Assembly (NCBI GenBank): GCA_902766045.1
Contig: CACXCA010000020.1
Coordinates: forward strand, 1-64,000
Reading direction: 5' to 3'
DNA: 64,000 nt
DNA from: an uncultured Bacteroidales bacterium
GTDB taxonomy: Bacteria > Bacteroidota > Bacteroidia > Bacteroidales > Paludibacteraceae
A program made the position numbers and the translations under genes. The number at the start of each line of letters is the position of its first letter. Positions within the stretch are counted from its first letter, which is position 1. Below, in pieces: positions 35,698-45,089 of this stretch. Below the pieces are notes generated by a model. The model worked only from the letters and a program-made list of their open reading frames with translations. It did no database searches and was not told the origin of the DNA.

Positions 35698-38160
35698 TTA
35701 AAATAATCTTCCTATTTGATAAATCAAAAAGGAGGCAATCCATGCTACAGAAGTAGTATAGACAATGGAGAACAGGGCCCATTTCCAGTTCGATTCCTTT
35801 GCTATGGCAGTGACAGCTGCGATGCAAGGATAATAGAGCAACACAAAGACCATAAACCCATAGGCAATCAGAGGCGTAATCGGTGCATCATCGTCATGTG
35901 AATGCTGAAGAGCAGAAATCAGTTTCTCCGAATTCTTGTCTGCATCACTATCTGCATGATAGAGAATACCCATTGATGAGACCACAATCTCCTTTGCAGC
36001 AGAGCCTGTCAGGATGCTGACGCCCATCTTCCAGTTGAAACCTAATGGACGAACAACAGGTTCAATAAACTTACCAATCTTCCCGAGATAGGAATTTTCA
36101 CTCTGAGCTGCTGCTCTATCGATTTCCAATTGAGACAGTTGCTCCATCTTATCATCATCCGTCAGATTAATCTGAGCCTCAACAGACGCTATCTCTTCAT
36201 CAATACGGTCCGTCTCACTATTACGTGAAGGAAAATAACACAACGCCCATATAATAACCGAAGCCACAAGAATCACAGACCCCATCTTCTTCAGATATTG
36301 TACAGCCTTCTCCCACATGTGGATAAGCGTGTTTCTAGCTGATGGAATACGATAAGGCGGTAGCTCCATCACAAACTGGTCTGAATCTCCTTTAAAGATT
36401 GTTTTCTTAAGTAAAAGAGCCGTGACAATTGCCATGAGGATACCCAACAGATAGATACTGAGCAAGATGAGTCCTTGGTCCTTCTCAAAAAAGGCGGAGA
36501 CAAGAAGCAGATAAACTGGGAGTCGAGCTGAACAGGACATGAATGGAATAGCCATCATCGTCACAATACGATCCTTCGGATTCTCCAACGTTCTAGTCGC
36601 CATGATAGCAGGCACACCACATCCGAAACCTGTCAACAGAGGTATGAACGATTTACCATGTAGTCCCATCTTGTGCATCAGTTTATCCATGATGAAGGCG
36701 GCACGAGCCATGTAACCTGTATCTTCTAATAGGGATATGAAGAAGAAGAGAATCAGGATATTAGGCAAAAAGACGATGACACCTCCTACCCCAGCAATGA
36801 TTCCATCAACAATCAAGTCAGATAATATGCCATTGCCCAGTAAATTGCGCATGGTATCACCTAACCAACTCACACCACTCTCAATCCATTCCTGTGGATA
36901 GGCACCTAATTTGAACGTAGTTTCAAACATGATCCACAAGAAGAGAATAAGAACTGGGAACCCGAGCCATTTATTAGTAAGCACCTTATCCACTGCATAC
37001 GCAAGTTCTTTATCTTCCTTGTCACTTCTTGTCAGGGTTTCTGTCAATGCACCACGGATAAATCCATACTTGGCATTGGTGATTACACTGACTGCATCCT
37101 CACCAAACTCTCGTTCAATATTACTACGACAGCGATCGGCTGTCTCCTTGATTTCGGATATGTCATGTAAATGCTTTTTCAGGTGATCGTATGTAACCGA
37201 ATCATTTTCCAACAGCTTGATGGCAACATAGCGGAAAGGAAAATCAACAGCCACCTCCGAGTGGCCAGCCAATAAAGGTTTTATTTCCCCTATAGCCGCT
37301 TCCAATTCGGCGCCATAATTGATATGGATATGCTTAGTAATCTCATCATTTTCTTCATAAACAGTGATGATATGATCCAGCACATGGTCTATTCCCTTGC
37401 CCGACTTTGAATTCGTAGGAGCACATGGGAAACCAAGCATCTTTTCCAACTGTGCATCATCAAGCTTTAGTCCTTTTCCTTCCAGCTCATCATACATATT
37501 GAGAGCCATCACCATACGCACGTTCATATCGATGAGTTGCGTGGTGAGGAATAAGTTACGTTCCAGATTAGAAGAATCCACGATGTTCAGCACCACATCT
37601 GGGTGTTGCTCGGTGATGTATTCACGGACATATAACTCTTCAGGTGAATATTCGGTGATCGAATAGGTACCTGGCAGATCGACCAGATGGATGGTATAAC
37701 CATTTCGATAGAACGTTCCCACCTTGGAAGTAACCGTCACCCCGCTATAATTACCCACATGCTCACGCAGACCCGTTGCATGGTTAAAGAAAGAGGTCTT
37801 ACCGCAGTTTGGATTACCCACCAAAGCCACAGTGATGGTTTTTGTCTTCTCTTTGATACGATTCTGCACCGCTTCCGAGAAAGTTCCATTGAATTCCTCA
37901 TTCACATCATCTGTATGTTCCGGGATGCCAACCACCTCAATATGGCTTGCCTCGCTTCGACGAAGGGAGACATGACTCTGCATGATTCGATACTCTATCG
38001 GATCCTGAAGAGGAGCATTTTTCAGTACAGTCACACGTTCTCCCTTTACGAAGCCCATCTCCATCACACGATGGCGGAAACCTCCGTGACCATTCACCTT
38101 AACGATGATACATTCTTCACCTTCAACTATGTCTGCAAGCGTTCTTTCGTTATCTTTCAT
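35698..38160 (-). CDS. feoB: Ferrous iron transporter FeoB with fused FeoA domain, copy 1
   Basis: 820 aa. Residues 5-78 are a FeoA (SH3-like) domain (GFRHRVMEMGFVKGERVTVL). The GTPase domain has G1 GNPNCGKTS (115-123), G3 DLPGTY (161-) and G4 NMYD (221-224). The C-terminal half contains two Gate regions (GFGCGVPAIMATR; MSCSARLPVY) and the membrane helices that carry Fe2+ into the cytoplasm. It is the first gene of a leftward unit feoB1 - Cys-rich protein - hemerythrin - regulator. The promoter and ATTGTTC motifs at 38216-38271 are upstream. It is close to the feoB2 protein at 48253-50715 along its whole length. Confidence 0.98.
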   Translation of the reverse strand: MKDNERTLADIVEGEECIIVKVNGHGGFRHRVMEMGFVKGERVTVLKNAPLQDPIEYRIMQSHVSLRRSEASHIEVVGIPEHTDDVNEEFNGTFSEAVQNRIKEKTKTITVALVGNPNCGKTSFFNHATGLREHVGNYSGVTVTSKVGTFYRNGYTIHLVDLPGTYSITEYSPEELYVREYITEQHPDVVLNIVDSSNLERNLFLTTQLIDMNVRMVMALNMYDELEGKGLKLDDAQLEKMLGFPCAPTNSKSGKGIDHVLDHIITVYEENDEITKHIHINYGAELEAAIGEIKPLLAGHSEVAVDFPFRYVAIKLLENDSVTYDHLKKHLHDISEIKETADRCRSNIEREFGEDAVSVITNAKYGFIRGALTETLTRSDKEDKELAYAVDKVLTNKWLGFPVLILFLWIMFETTFKLGAYPQEWIESGVSWLGDTMRNLLGNGILSDLIVDGIIAGVGGVIVFLPNILILFFFISLLEDTGYMARAAFIMDKLMHKMGLHGKSFIPLLTGFGCGVPAIMATRTLENPKDRIVTMMAIPFMSCSARLPVYLLLVSAFFEKDQGLILLSIYLLGILMAIVTALLLKKTIFKGDSDQFVMELPPYRIPSARNTLIHMWEKAVQYLKKMGSVILVASVIIWALCYFPSRNSETDRIDEEIASVEAQINLTDDDKMEQLSQLEIDRAAAQSENSYLGKIGKFIEPVVRPLGFNWKMGVSILTGSAAKEIVVSSMGILYHADSDADKNSEKLISALQHSHDDDAPITPLIAYGFMVFVLLYYPCIAAVTAIAKESNWKWALFSIVYTTSVAWIASFLIYQIGRLF

Positions 38161-38215
38161 ATCTATTTACACTGAGATGAATCGATCTTTTTCTATCACA
38201 CAAAATTAAACAATG

Positions 38216-38223
38216 CAAATTTA
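38216..38223 (-). promoter_or_regulatory. -7 promoter element for feoB1
   Basis: Minus strand TAAATTTGCATTGTTTAA has a consensus TAnnTTTG. The same 18-base wording, with two changes, is the promoter before the porin operon (40678-). A second TAATTTTG lies at 38201-38208. Confidence 0.6.
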
Positions 38224-38234
38224 CTTACTTTTTT

Positions 38235-38271
38235 CATATTGTTCAGTATTCATCACATATTGTTCGAACAA
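38235..38271. promoter_or_regulatory. Direct repeats and palindrome in the feoB1/ccsA divergent control region
   Basis: CATATTGTTC occurs at 38235-38244 and 38256-38265, exactly 21 bases apart (two helical turns). The second copy forms a perfect 12-bp palindrome TTGTTCGAACAA (38260-38271). It sits between the leftward feoB1 promoter and the rightward ccsA promoter. Probably a transcription factor operator; the factor is not known. Confidence 0.65.
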
Positions 38272-38300
38272 CACACCTCGCATAATATTTATCTTTTTTT

Positions 38301-38308
38301 TAATTTTG
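38301..38308 (+). promoter_or_regulatory. -7 promoter element for the ResB-CcsA gene
   Basis: TAATTTTG followed by CA, 41 bases upstream of the ATG at 38349. No clean -33 TTG at the right spacing, as might be expected for an activator-dependent promoter. Confidence 0.5.
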
Positions 38309-38348
38309 CATAAAAATTAGAAATTACAAATCATCAACAACCATTCCC

Positions 38349-40550
38349 ATGAGATTATCAAAAAAAAACATTCCTTTTATATTCCTTATTCTTACCATCA
38401 TATCACTCATTGTCTGCTCTTTTCTAAGCAGGTCTTCAATAGAATTAATTAAAAATTCTCTCTATACATCCCCCATTATGATTGCACTATGGGCAGCCAC
38501 AGCAATCACAGCCCTTTACAGTCTATTATCACAAAAATTATTTTCAAGAAACAAACCGTCCTTTTTGATTCATCTATCTTTGATACTGATTCTAGCAGGT
38601 GCATTGACAACCCACCTCACCAGTACGAGAGGACATATCAGTATTCCCAAAGGCGAAACCGTCAATTTTTTCTATAACTCAATTGAAAAGGCACGTTTGC
38701 AATTGCCCTTCAGCATCACACTCGATGATTTTGAAATCATATACTATGAAGGGACCAATACACCAGCCGACTATCGAAGCACATTAACCATAGACAAAGA
38801 GGGTGAAAAGAAGACAGTGACAATCTCCATGAATAAGATATATGAATCAGATGGTTACCGAATCTTTCAATCTTCATATACGCCAGATCATCTAGCATCT
38901 TCTTTTATCATCAACTATGACAGATGGGGCGTCAATCTTACCTACACTGGCTATTTTCTCTTCTTAATCTCAATGATTGCTCTATTCTTTCATTCCAACA
39001 GTCTGTTCAGATCCCTATTGAAAAATCCACTTTGGAAAACATTTATAATCATTTTGGTCTGTTCCCTTCCGTCACAATCCAAGGCAACAGCCAAAACATT
39101 ATCCGTAGCAGATGCAAAACAATTCGGTGAACTATTCATTCAGCATCAAGACCGAATCTCAACCATAGACGCATTTGCAACCGACTTCACCAAGAAGCTA
39201 TATGGTAAAAGTTCATACAACGGACTAAGTGCCACGCAAGTACTCTGCGGATGGATATTCAACCCTCAAGAGTGGCAATATGAACCCATGATAAAGATCA
39301 AAGACAAGGAGGATCAAAAGCTTTTGGGTACCACGAACATGGCCCGATTCATCGATTTCTTCACTGCCGACCAAAAATATAAGATACAACTGGCTCAAAT
39401 CGATTGCATTCGAAAGAACGGAGACGATGCTGTGATGAAAAGATTAAAAAAACTTGATGAGAAGGCGGAATTAATTGCCATGCTAGAAAACGGCAATTTC
39501 ATGAAAATCTTTCCCATCATACAAAACGACAAATGCAGATTAGTATCACCCGCAGACAGTGCAATATCAAACATCGCCAAAGAAGACTCCCTGCTCCTCA
39601 ATCACTTCTTTTCACTGCTGTATGAATCTTATCAAAAAGAAGAGCCTTGTGGCGAATGGATAGCGAAATTTAAGAGTTACCAGCTCAAGCAATTGGGAGA
39701 TGCTGCACCTTCTGTCGTTCAACAGAAAGCGGAGAAATTATACCTACAATTCAATTATACAGCAATCTGCAGCTACATCACACTCACCATAGGCATACTA
39801 GCATTTATTCTTTTATGTATTCATTTGTACAATCCACAAAAGAGATGGAACGACAAACCGTTCTTCTACTTCCTCATAGGATGTACCCTATACCTCACAT
39901 TCATCATTGTTCTTCGCAGCATTGTGGCAGAAAGATTGCCATTCTCCAATGGACATGAAACGCTATTGCTTATAGCTTGGATTGCTCAGTTCACAGCCTT
40001 ACTCAGCCATCATAAATTTAAAATCATTCTGCCCGTAGGCATTTTAATCTCCGGATTCGCACTATTAGCCTCCTCTCTTAGCGACATGGATCCTCAGATA
40101 ACCCCACTCATGCCTGTACTCAATTCGCCCCTCTTAAGCATCCACGTATCATTAATGATGATATCCTATACATTTGCAGGATTCATAGCATTGATCAGTA
40201 TCGCATCCCTAATCCTACACGCATTAAAGGGAAAGAACGCTGCAGAAGAACGATTCATGTTACTGAATCAACTACTACTCTATCCGACACTCTTCTGTAT
40301 GTCAATCGGTATATTCATCGGTTCTATATGGGCAAATGTATCATGGGGTGATTATTGGTCATGGGACCCTAAAGAGACGTGGGCTCTGATATCAATGCTT
40401 ATCTATGCCATACCATTACATGGAACACAAATCAGATTCCTCAATAAACCATTATATTTCCATCTATATCTATCACTAGCACTAATAAGTATTTTGACAA
40501 CATATTTCGGTGTGAACTATTACTTTGGAGGAATGCATAGTTACGCATAA
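38349..40550 (+). CDS. ccsA: Cytochrome c maturation protein, ResB-CcsA fusion
   Basis: 733 aa integral membrane protein of system II cytochrome c biogenesis, which moves haem across the membrane and ligates it to CxxCH motifs. The N-terminal part (about 1-210) is ResB-like (LIHLSLILILAGALTTHLTS, then GHISIPKGETVNF). A long extracytoplasmic middle (~250-465) follows. The CcsA part (~470-733) has the haem-handling WWD segment WGDYWSWDPKETWAL (~660) and ends in a hydrophobic stretch. The fusion is common in Bacteroidetes. Its place next to two haem lipoprotein genes (43628 and 46353) indicates that it serves their maturation. Confidence 0.93.
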   Translation: MRLSKKNIPFIFLILTIISLIVCSFLSRSSIELIKNSLYTSPIMIALWAATAITALYSLLSQKLFSRNKPSFLIHLSLILILAGALTTHLTSTRGHISIPKGETVNFFYNSIEKARLQLPFSITLDDFEIIYYEGTNTPADYRSTLTIDKEGEKKTVTISMNKIYESDGYRIFQSSYTPDHLASSFIINYDRWGVNLTYTGYFLFLISMIALFFHSNSLFRSLLKNPLWKTFIIILVCSLPSQSKATAKTLSVADAKQFGELFIQHQDRISTIDAFATDFTKKLYGKSSYNGLSATQVLCGWIFNPQEWQYEPMIKIKDKEDQKLLGTTNMARFIDFFTADQKYKIQLAQIDCIRKNGDDAVMKRLKKLDEKAELIAMLENGNFMKIFPIIQNDKCRLVSPADSAISNIAKEDSLLLNHFFSLLYESYQKEEPCGEWIAKFKSYQLKQLGDAAPSVVQQKAEKLYLQFNYTAICSYITLTIGILAFILLCIHLYNPQKRWNDKPFFYFLIGCTLYLTFIIVLRSIVAERLPFSNGHETLLLIAWIAQFTALLSHHKFKIILPVGILISGFALLASSLSDMDPQITPLMPVLNSPLLSIHVSLMMISYTFAGFIALISIASLILHALKGKNAAEERFMLLNQLLLYPTLFCMSIGIFIGSIWANVSWGDYWSWDPKETWALISMLIYAIPLHGTQIRFLNKPLYFHLYLSLALISILTTYFGVNYYFGGMHSYA

Positions 40551-40654
40551 AAGAATCATAATCAAACATATACATACAAAAAAAAGAACATTTTTTATTC
40601 ATATTCTACCAATAAATTGGTATAAAGAAGTAGAATAATACTAACATAAAGTGA

Positions 40655-40671
40655 TTTCACACATCGTGAAA
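40655..40671. promoter_or_regulatory. Inverted repeat TTTCAC-N5-GTGAAA in the porin operon control region
   Basis: Perfect 6-bp half-sites TTTCAC (40655-40660) and GTGAAA (40666-40671) separated by five bases. It lies just upstream of the -7 box at 40678, across the expected -33 position. A likely operator, possibly for a repressor or a CRP/FNR-type protein. Confidence 0.5.
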
Positions 40672-40677
40672 CCACCC

Positions 40678-40716
40678 TACATTTGCATTGTTCAAAAAAG
40701 AAAAAATAGATTGTTC
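40678..40716 (+). promoter_or_regulatory. Distal promoter of the porin-imelysin operon with ATTGTTC motifs
   Basis: TACATTTG (40678-40685) is followed by CATTGTTCAA. ATTGTTC recurs at 40687-40693 and 40710-40716. The 18-base block matches the feoB1 promoter with two differences, giving TAMATTTGCATTGTTYAA. Confidence 0.55.
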
Positions 40717-40821
40717 CACAATATGAAAAGGATTTTACTATAAGCCATAATTAACCATACCTCACTTTTCATAGGAACAATTACCACATAAGGACAAGTG
40801 AATTTATATGATTATTTAACG

Positions 40822-40847
40822 AAGAGATCCTTGTGAAAGGCTCTCTT
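40822..40847 (+). promoter_or_regulatory. Hairpin in the porin operon leader
   Basis: Arms AAGAGATCC (40822-40830) and GGCTCTCTT (40839-40847) pair over nine positions with one mismatch. A short T stretch follows. It could be an attenuator or weak terminator for a short leader RNA. Confidence 0.35.
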
Positions 40848-40942
40848 TGTGCTTATAGTCTCATTCCACACTCATAATCTACACATAAATAGGATAGTCA
40901 TTTTTAGCTATACCCTTCATAAACGTTACTAATAAATGGGGA

Positions 40943-40973
40943 TTGACGAACAAACGAGAGAAATAGAACTTTG
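40943..40973 (+). promoter_or_regulatory. Proximal promoter of the porin-imelysin operon
   Basis: TTG (40943-40945), 20-base spacer, GAACTTTG (40966-40973) followed by CA, one mismatch from TAnnTTTG. It would start transcription near 40980 and supports the porin ATG at 40999. Confidence 0.5.
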
Positions 40974-40998
40974 CAACATAAAAAAAAGTCACAATAAA

Positions 40999-42363
40999 AT
41001 GAAGAAGAACGTAATCATAGGACTTATCTCAGCTGTATTGTTTTTCCCTAATGGACTGGAAGCATCAGAAGCATTCCACTCAGACAGTACACAAGTTCAA
41101 GACTCAATCCGCAAAGAGATTAGACACAAGAAGTATGCCATCGATAAAAATGATTATGGAGATTGGCGATTCAGACTCGGAAGCTATGGTGAAATGCTCT
41201 ATCAGCATTTCGATTATGGTCCGAACAGTTTTTATGAGGCAGGTTCAACCGACGACAATCGTTCTCAAATATCCATTCCTCGCTTTGTCATCGCAATGGA
41301 TTTCAAAATCAATCCTACTTGGATTCTAAGTTCTGAGATAGAATTTGAATACGGAGGTACCGGCACTGGTATAGAGTATGAATACAATGAAGCAGGAGAA
41401 TATGAATTGGAAGTAGAGAAAGGTGGAGAGGTAGCCATCGAACAATTTCATATCACCAAGATATTCAACAAAGCACTTCAACTACGAATGGGGCATTTCG
41501 TCGTTCCTGTTGGATTAACCAATGCTCATCACGAACCTATCTTCTTCTTTGGTGCAAACCGTCCTGAAGGTGAATCCTCAATCATTCCTAACACATGGCA
41601 TGAAACAGGTATCTCACTATTAGGTTCAATAGGAAATATCTTCGAATATGAAGTCATGTGTGTAAACGGGTTAGACCCCAACTTCTTCTCACGTGCGAAT
41701 TTCATAAAAAACGGCAAACAATCCATGTTTGAGACACAAACCATGACCAACCCTGCTCTAGCCTATCGTCTGGAACTTCAAGGCGAAAAATCACCTCGTT
41801 TCGGATTCTCCGGGTATTACACTCCAAAATGTTCCGGTAATTCATCAAAGCCAAACAAGATGGAAGAGATTGACATCCCTGTACTCGTCTTAAGTGCGGA
41901 TGCACAGTATATCGGACATAACTGGTGTGCTCGTACAAACTTCCTTTGGGGAAAGATAGGCGATAGTGAGGCATTATCCAAACTTAACATCACAATGCCC
42001 AAAACAGGTAAGATTTCACTTTTCCCAAGAGATCAAGTACCTGAAAGTGCACTTACATGGTATGCTGAAGTCGGTTATGACCTGGGAGCTCAATTATTCA
42101 AGAAATGCAGCCTGATTCCTTTTGTTCGATATGAATACTATAACAGTATGCAGACCACAGAGGGAGCAGTAGCCATAGAGCCAAGATATAAGAAAGACAT
42201 CTTTACCGCTGGAATCAATTACTATCCATTAAAAAATCTTGTCATCAAAGCTGACTTCTCTCACAGATGGGTAGATCGCGGAAATTACAACGACGAGAAT
42301 ACAGTTTCATTAAGTGTCGGATATCTGGCATGGATGTTTAAGCATAAACATAATAACAAATAA
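40999..42363 (+). CDS. Outer-membrane porin (phosphate-selective-porin-like), copy A
   Basis: 454 aa from the ATG at 40999, which opens a proper signal peptide (MKKNVIIGLISAVLFFPNGLEA). The upstream ATG at 40936 would bury it. The mature protein shows alternating beta-strand patterns: FRLGSYGEMLYQHFDYG, then ILSSEIEFEYGGTG, then ALQLRMGHFVVPVGL, then WYAEVGYDLGAQLF, with the last strand VSLSVGYLAWMFKHK. It resembles the porin O/P group. It is the first gene of the operon running to 52009 and ends 15 bp before the imelysin gene. Probable role: outer-membrane passage of the ligand used by the locus, possibly iron chelates. Confidence 0.85.
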   Translation: MKKNVIIGLISAVLFFPNGLEASEAFHSDSTQVQDSIRKEIRHKKYAIDKNDYGDWRFRLGSYGEMLYQHFDYGPNSFYEAGSTDDNRSQISIPRFVIAMDFKINPTWILSSEIEFEYGGTGTGIEYEYNEAGEYELEVEKGGEVAIEQFHITKIFNKALQLRMGHFVVPVGLTNAHHEPIFFFGANRPEGESSIIPNTWHETGISLLGSIGNIFEYEVMCVNGLDPNFFSRANFIKNGKQSMFETQTMTNPALAYRLELQGEKSPRFGFSGYYTPKCSGNSSKPNKMEEIDIPVLVLSADAQYIGHNWCARTNFLWGKIGDSEALSKLNITMPKTGKISLFPRDQVPESALTWYAEVGYDLGAQLFKKCSLIPFVRYEYYNSMQTTEGAVAIEPRYKKDIFTAGINYYPLKNLVIKADFSHRWVDRGNYNDENTVSLSVGYLAWMFKHKHNNK

Positions 42364-42378
42364 TAATTAAAAGAGAAC

Positions 42379-43512
42379 ATGAAAAAGAGTTTCATTTTAC
42401 TTTGTGGACTAATGGGAATGTTAACATTCTCCTGCAAAGACGACGAAGAGAAAGACAACAATACGCTTTCTCAAGATTACAATGCTGAATATACAGCAGT
42501 CATTGACAACTATGTAGATAACGTTGTCATTTCGACTTATTCAAAGCAAAAAGAGAATGCAGAAAAACTATTAAATGCAGTCTTGAAATTTTCAGAGAGT
42601 GGCAGTCAGACAGATCTTGACAAAGCCTGTGACGCATGGCGTTCCACTCGTGTGCCTTGGGAAGAGAGTGAAGCCTTCTTATTCGGTCCTGCAGCCACAT
42701 ACAGTCTTGATCCATCCTTGGATTCTTGGCCATTGGATAAAGTGCAGATAGAGAAATACCTCAGCAGTTCCATTGATTTCGATGTGGATGGATTAGGCTC
42801 AACCGTTCGCGGATTCCACACATTAGAATATCTTTTGTTTGAAGATGGAAAAGCACGAAAAGCCTCAACAATCAGCGACAGACAAAAAGAATACATGGTA
42901 GCTGTAGCTACTGGTATTCGTAATGATAGCTTTAAACTATGGTATTACTGGAATGGCAACAACAACTTAAGCAGTGACGACGAAGAACTGATTGAAGAAC
43001 TTGAGCCAGATGAGGCTGCAGATGGTTTCGGAAAGAGATTCAAACAACCTAACATGTATGATCAATTGTTCAAGACACAAGCAGATGTCATCTCACAGAT
43101 CGTTGATGGTTGCACAGACATCTCAGGTGAAGTTGGCGAACAAAAAATCGGAGGTCCATTTGAAAACAAAAACGTGGAGGATGTTGAATCATGGTACTCA
43201 TGGAACTCATTGGATGATTATAAGAATAATATCTTAAGTATCCAACACTCATACCTCGGTACATTATCAGACAACATCAATGATCTTGATAATGCAGGAA
43301 ATGAGCGTTCCATCTCTGGATTAGTAGCCAAAAGCAACAAAGAATTGGACAAGGAGATCCGTTCTGCCATTCAAGCTGCTTATAAAGCAATCAACGCAAT
43401 CCCTGCTCCTTTCCGTAACAATCTAAACGCATCTACAGAAATAAAAGATGCAATGGAGAAATGTGCGGAACTAACTGATCAATTAGAAAAAATAAAAACT
43501 GTCATTAAATAA
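42379..43512 (+). CDS. Imelysin family (M75) lipoprotein
   Basis: 377 aa. Lipobox LTFSC places the lipidated cysteine at residue 19. The imelysin GxHxxE motif is GFHTLE (145-150), the site associated with metal binding in this family. Other segments such as CDAWRSTRVPWEESEAFLFG and ALNQ-like helices fit the two-helical-bundle fold. Relatives (iron-regulated IrpA, and EfeO with its M75 domain) take part in periplasmic iron handling; peptidase activity is doubtful. It is followed by a long hairpin and then the di-haem gene, the same pairing known in other phyla. Confidence 0.93.
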   Translation: MKKSFILLCGLMGMLTFSCKDDEEKDNNTLSQDYNAEYTAVIDNYVDNVVISTYSKQKENAEKLLNAVLKFSESGSQTDLDKACDAWRSTRVPWEESEAFLFGPAATYSLDPSLDSWPLDKVQIEKYLSSSIDFDVDGLGSTVRGFHTLEYLLFEDGKARKASTISDRQKEYMVAVATGIRNDSFKLWYYWNGNNNLSSDDEELIEELEPDEAADGFGKRFKQPNMYDQLFKTQADVISQIVDGCTDISGEVGEQKIGGPFENKNVEDVESWYSWNSLDDYKNNILSIQHSYLGTLSDNINDLDNAGNERSISGLVAKSNKELDKEIRSAIQAAYKAINAIPAPFRNNLNASTEIKDAMEKCAELTDQLEKIKTVIK

Positions 43513-43536
43513 TAATTTTCTCACTTGCTATCTTCA

Positions 43537-43579
43537 TTAACATCCAACCCAGAAAAACACTTTTCTGGGTTGATGTTAA
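43537..43579. promoter_or_regulatory. Long near-perfect hairpin between imelysin and di-haem genes
   Basis: A 19-bp stem (43537-43556 with 43561-43579, one bulged C at 43545) and loop ACAC. No T run follows on either strand, so it is not a classical terminator. It may set an mRNA processing or stability boundary inside the operon. Confidence 0.6.
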
Positions 43580-43627
43580 TAATTTAAATCATATATCAAA
43601 TTCACTTTTTATCTTGTCCTTAAAAAT

Positions 43628-45025
43628 ATGTGTAAAATACAATCCATCATACCTATTCTGTTTCTGCTTTTTTTCTCGTCGTGCGACGATGAAACAAGCA
43701 CAGATGATATGATGACTAAACCCAATGGAGATATAGCTCTCTTTGATGAACTATCCGCTGGCAGATCTACTATTTTTCTATCATCCAGTAAAGCGTATGA
43801 CACACCTGCTTCTTGGGTAACAGGTAGTTTAGCAAGCAGATTCAACAATGGAGATCTTCTATATGACAATCCATACACAGAAGCATCAGGTCTAGGACCT
43901 GTCTATGCAGGTTACTCGTGTGGTAGTTGTCATAAAAATGCAGGACGCACTCCGTCCTCTCTTTTTTCACAAGGTGGTAGTGGAAACTATGGTTTCTCTT
44001 CCATGCTAGTTTATATCACAAGAAAAAATGGCGCATTCTTCCGCAATTACGGTCGTGTGTTACATGACCAAACCATCTATGGGTCTAATGCAGAAGGAAA
44101 GCTCAAAGTAACCTATACCGAAAAGAGTTATCAGTTCCCTGATGGCGAAACCTATTCGTTACAAACACCGCACTATACCATCACTGATTGGTATGCCGAC
44201 AGCATCTCACCAGAGGATTTATATATATCTGTCCGTATTCCATTGCGACATGTGGGCATGGGTCAAATCATGGCATTAGACAAGAATGAGCTCTTGCGTG
44301 TTGAGTCACTGAGCAACTATCCTGAATATGGAATCAGCGGAAGACTCAACTATATCACCGAACGTGGAGTATATCAAATCGGCGTTTCAGGAAACAAAGC
44401 TCAACATGCTGATTTAACGGTTGAACTAGGTTATTCCAGCGATATGGGAATCACAAACACACGCTACCCTGAAGAAGTCTGTGCAGGACAATCACAGAGT
44501 CCGATGTTCTATCACGGCATAGAAGTATCGTCCGAAGAAATGGAGGATGTAGATCTCTATATGCAATGTCTTGGTGTGCCCGCCAGACGATATGTGAATA
44601 ATTCAATCGTAAAGAAAGGGGAAGAGGCTTTTTATGCGGCCAAATGTAATCTATGTCATATCCCCACCCTACACACCCGTCCGGAAGGTAGCACACTACT
44701 CAACGGAACTCGACTTCCTTGGCTAGGGGGACAAACCATCCATCCATATTCTGATTTTCTACTTCACGACATGGGACCAGAGTTAGATGATCACCTCAAA
44801 TCAGGATTGGCCTTCGGCTGTGAATGGAGAACCACCCCTTTGTGGGGAATTGGACTTCAAGCAATTGTCAATGGTCATACGCAGTTCCTACATGATGGAC
44901 GGGCAAGGAATCTGAAAGAAGCCATCCTCTGGCATGGAGGCGAAGGTGCAGTCTCTCGAGAACTTTTCAAGAAACTGAACAAAGAAGACCGAAATGCACT
45001 TATTGTATTTCTAGAAACATTATAA
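43628..45025 (+). CDS. Di-haem oxidoreductase family lipoprotein (DUF1111)
   Basis: 465 aa. Lipobox FSSC gives the lipidated Cys at residue 19. Two c-type haem sites: SCGSCHKNAGR near residue 98 and CNLCHIPTLH near 339. The family (often named thiol oxidoreductase) includes VSIRIPLRHVGMGQIMAL-like text, FACLGVPAR-type and TPLWGIGLQAIVNGHTQFLHDGRARNLKEAILWHGGEG (read in short pieces) near the C-terminus. It probably moves electrons at the cell surface or periplasm, for example to ferric iron or a peroxide. It needs system II haem attachment (ccsA upstream). It is the second of nine genes after the imelysin gene. Confidence 0.93.
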   Translation: MCKIQSIIPILFLLFFSSCDDETSTDDMMTKPNGDIALFDELSAGRSTIFLSSSKAYDTPASWVTGSLASRFNNGDLLYDNPYTEASGLGPVYAGYSCGSCHKNAGRTPSSLFSQGGSGNYGFSSMLVYITRKNGAFFRNYGRVLHDQTIYGSNAEGKLKVTYTEKSYQFPDGETYSLQTPHYTITDWYADSISPEDLYISVRIPLRHVGMGQIMALDKNELLRVESLSNYPEYGISGRLNYITERGVYQIGVSGNKAQHADLTVELGYSSDMGITNTRYPEEVCAGQSQSPMFYHGIEVSSEEMEDVDLYMQCLGVPARRYVNNSIVKKGEEAFYAAKCNLCHIPTLHTRPEGSTLLNGTRLPWLGGQTIHPYSDFLLHDMGPELDDHLKSGLAFGCEWRTTPLWGIGLQAIVNGHTQFLHDGRARNLKEAILWHGGEGAVSRELFKKLNKEDRNALIVFLETL

Positions 45026-45089
45026 AGCAATGAATGACAATTCAATAGAAACATATAAATCAAACAAGAACTATTTTCTCCATAACGAT

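Larger units (their letters stand above)
40551..40998. other. Long intergenic region upstream of the porin-imelysin operon
   Basis: 448 bases without a recognisable gene. It holds a TACATTTG promoter (40678-40685), an inverted repeat over the promoter (40655-40671), two ATTGTTC motifs (40687 and 40710), a six-codon open frame MKRILL at 40723-40743, a hairpin (40822-40847) and a second promoter close to the porin ATG (40943-40973). If the first promoter is used, the leader is about 300 bases. Confidence 0.5.

Noticed and set aside
42527-43237. Opposite- and same-strand frames within the imelysin gene
   Set aside because: They are shadows of the 377-aa gene, with no family features or start context.
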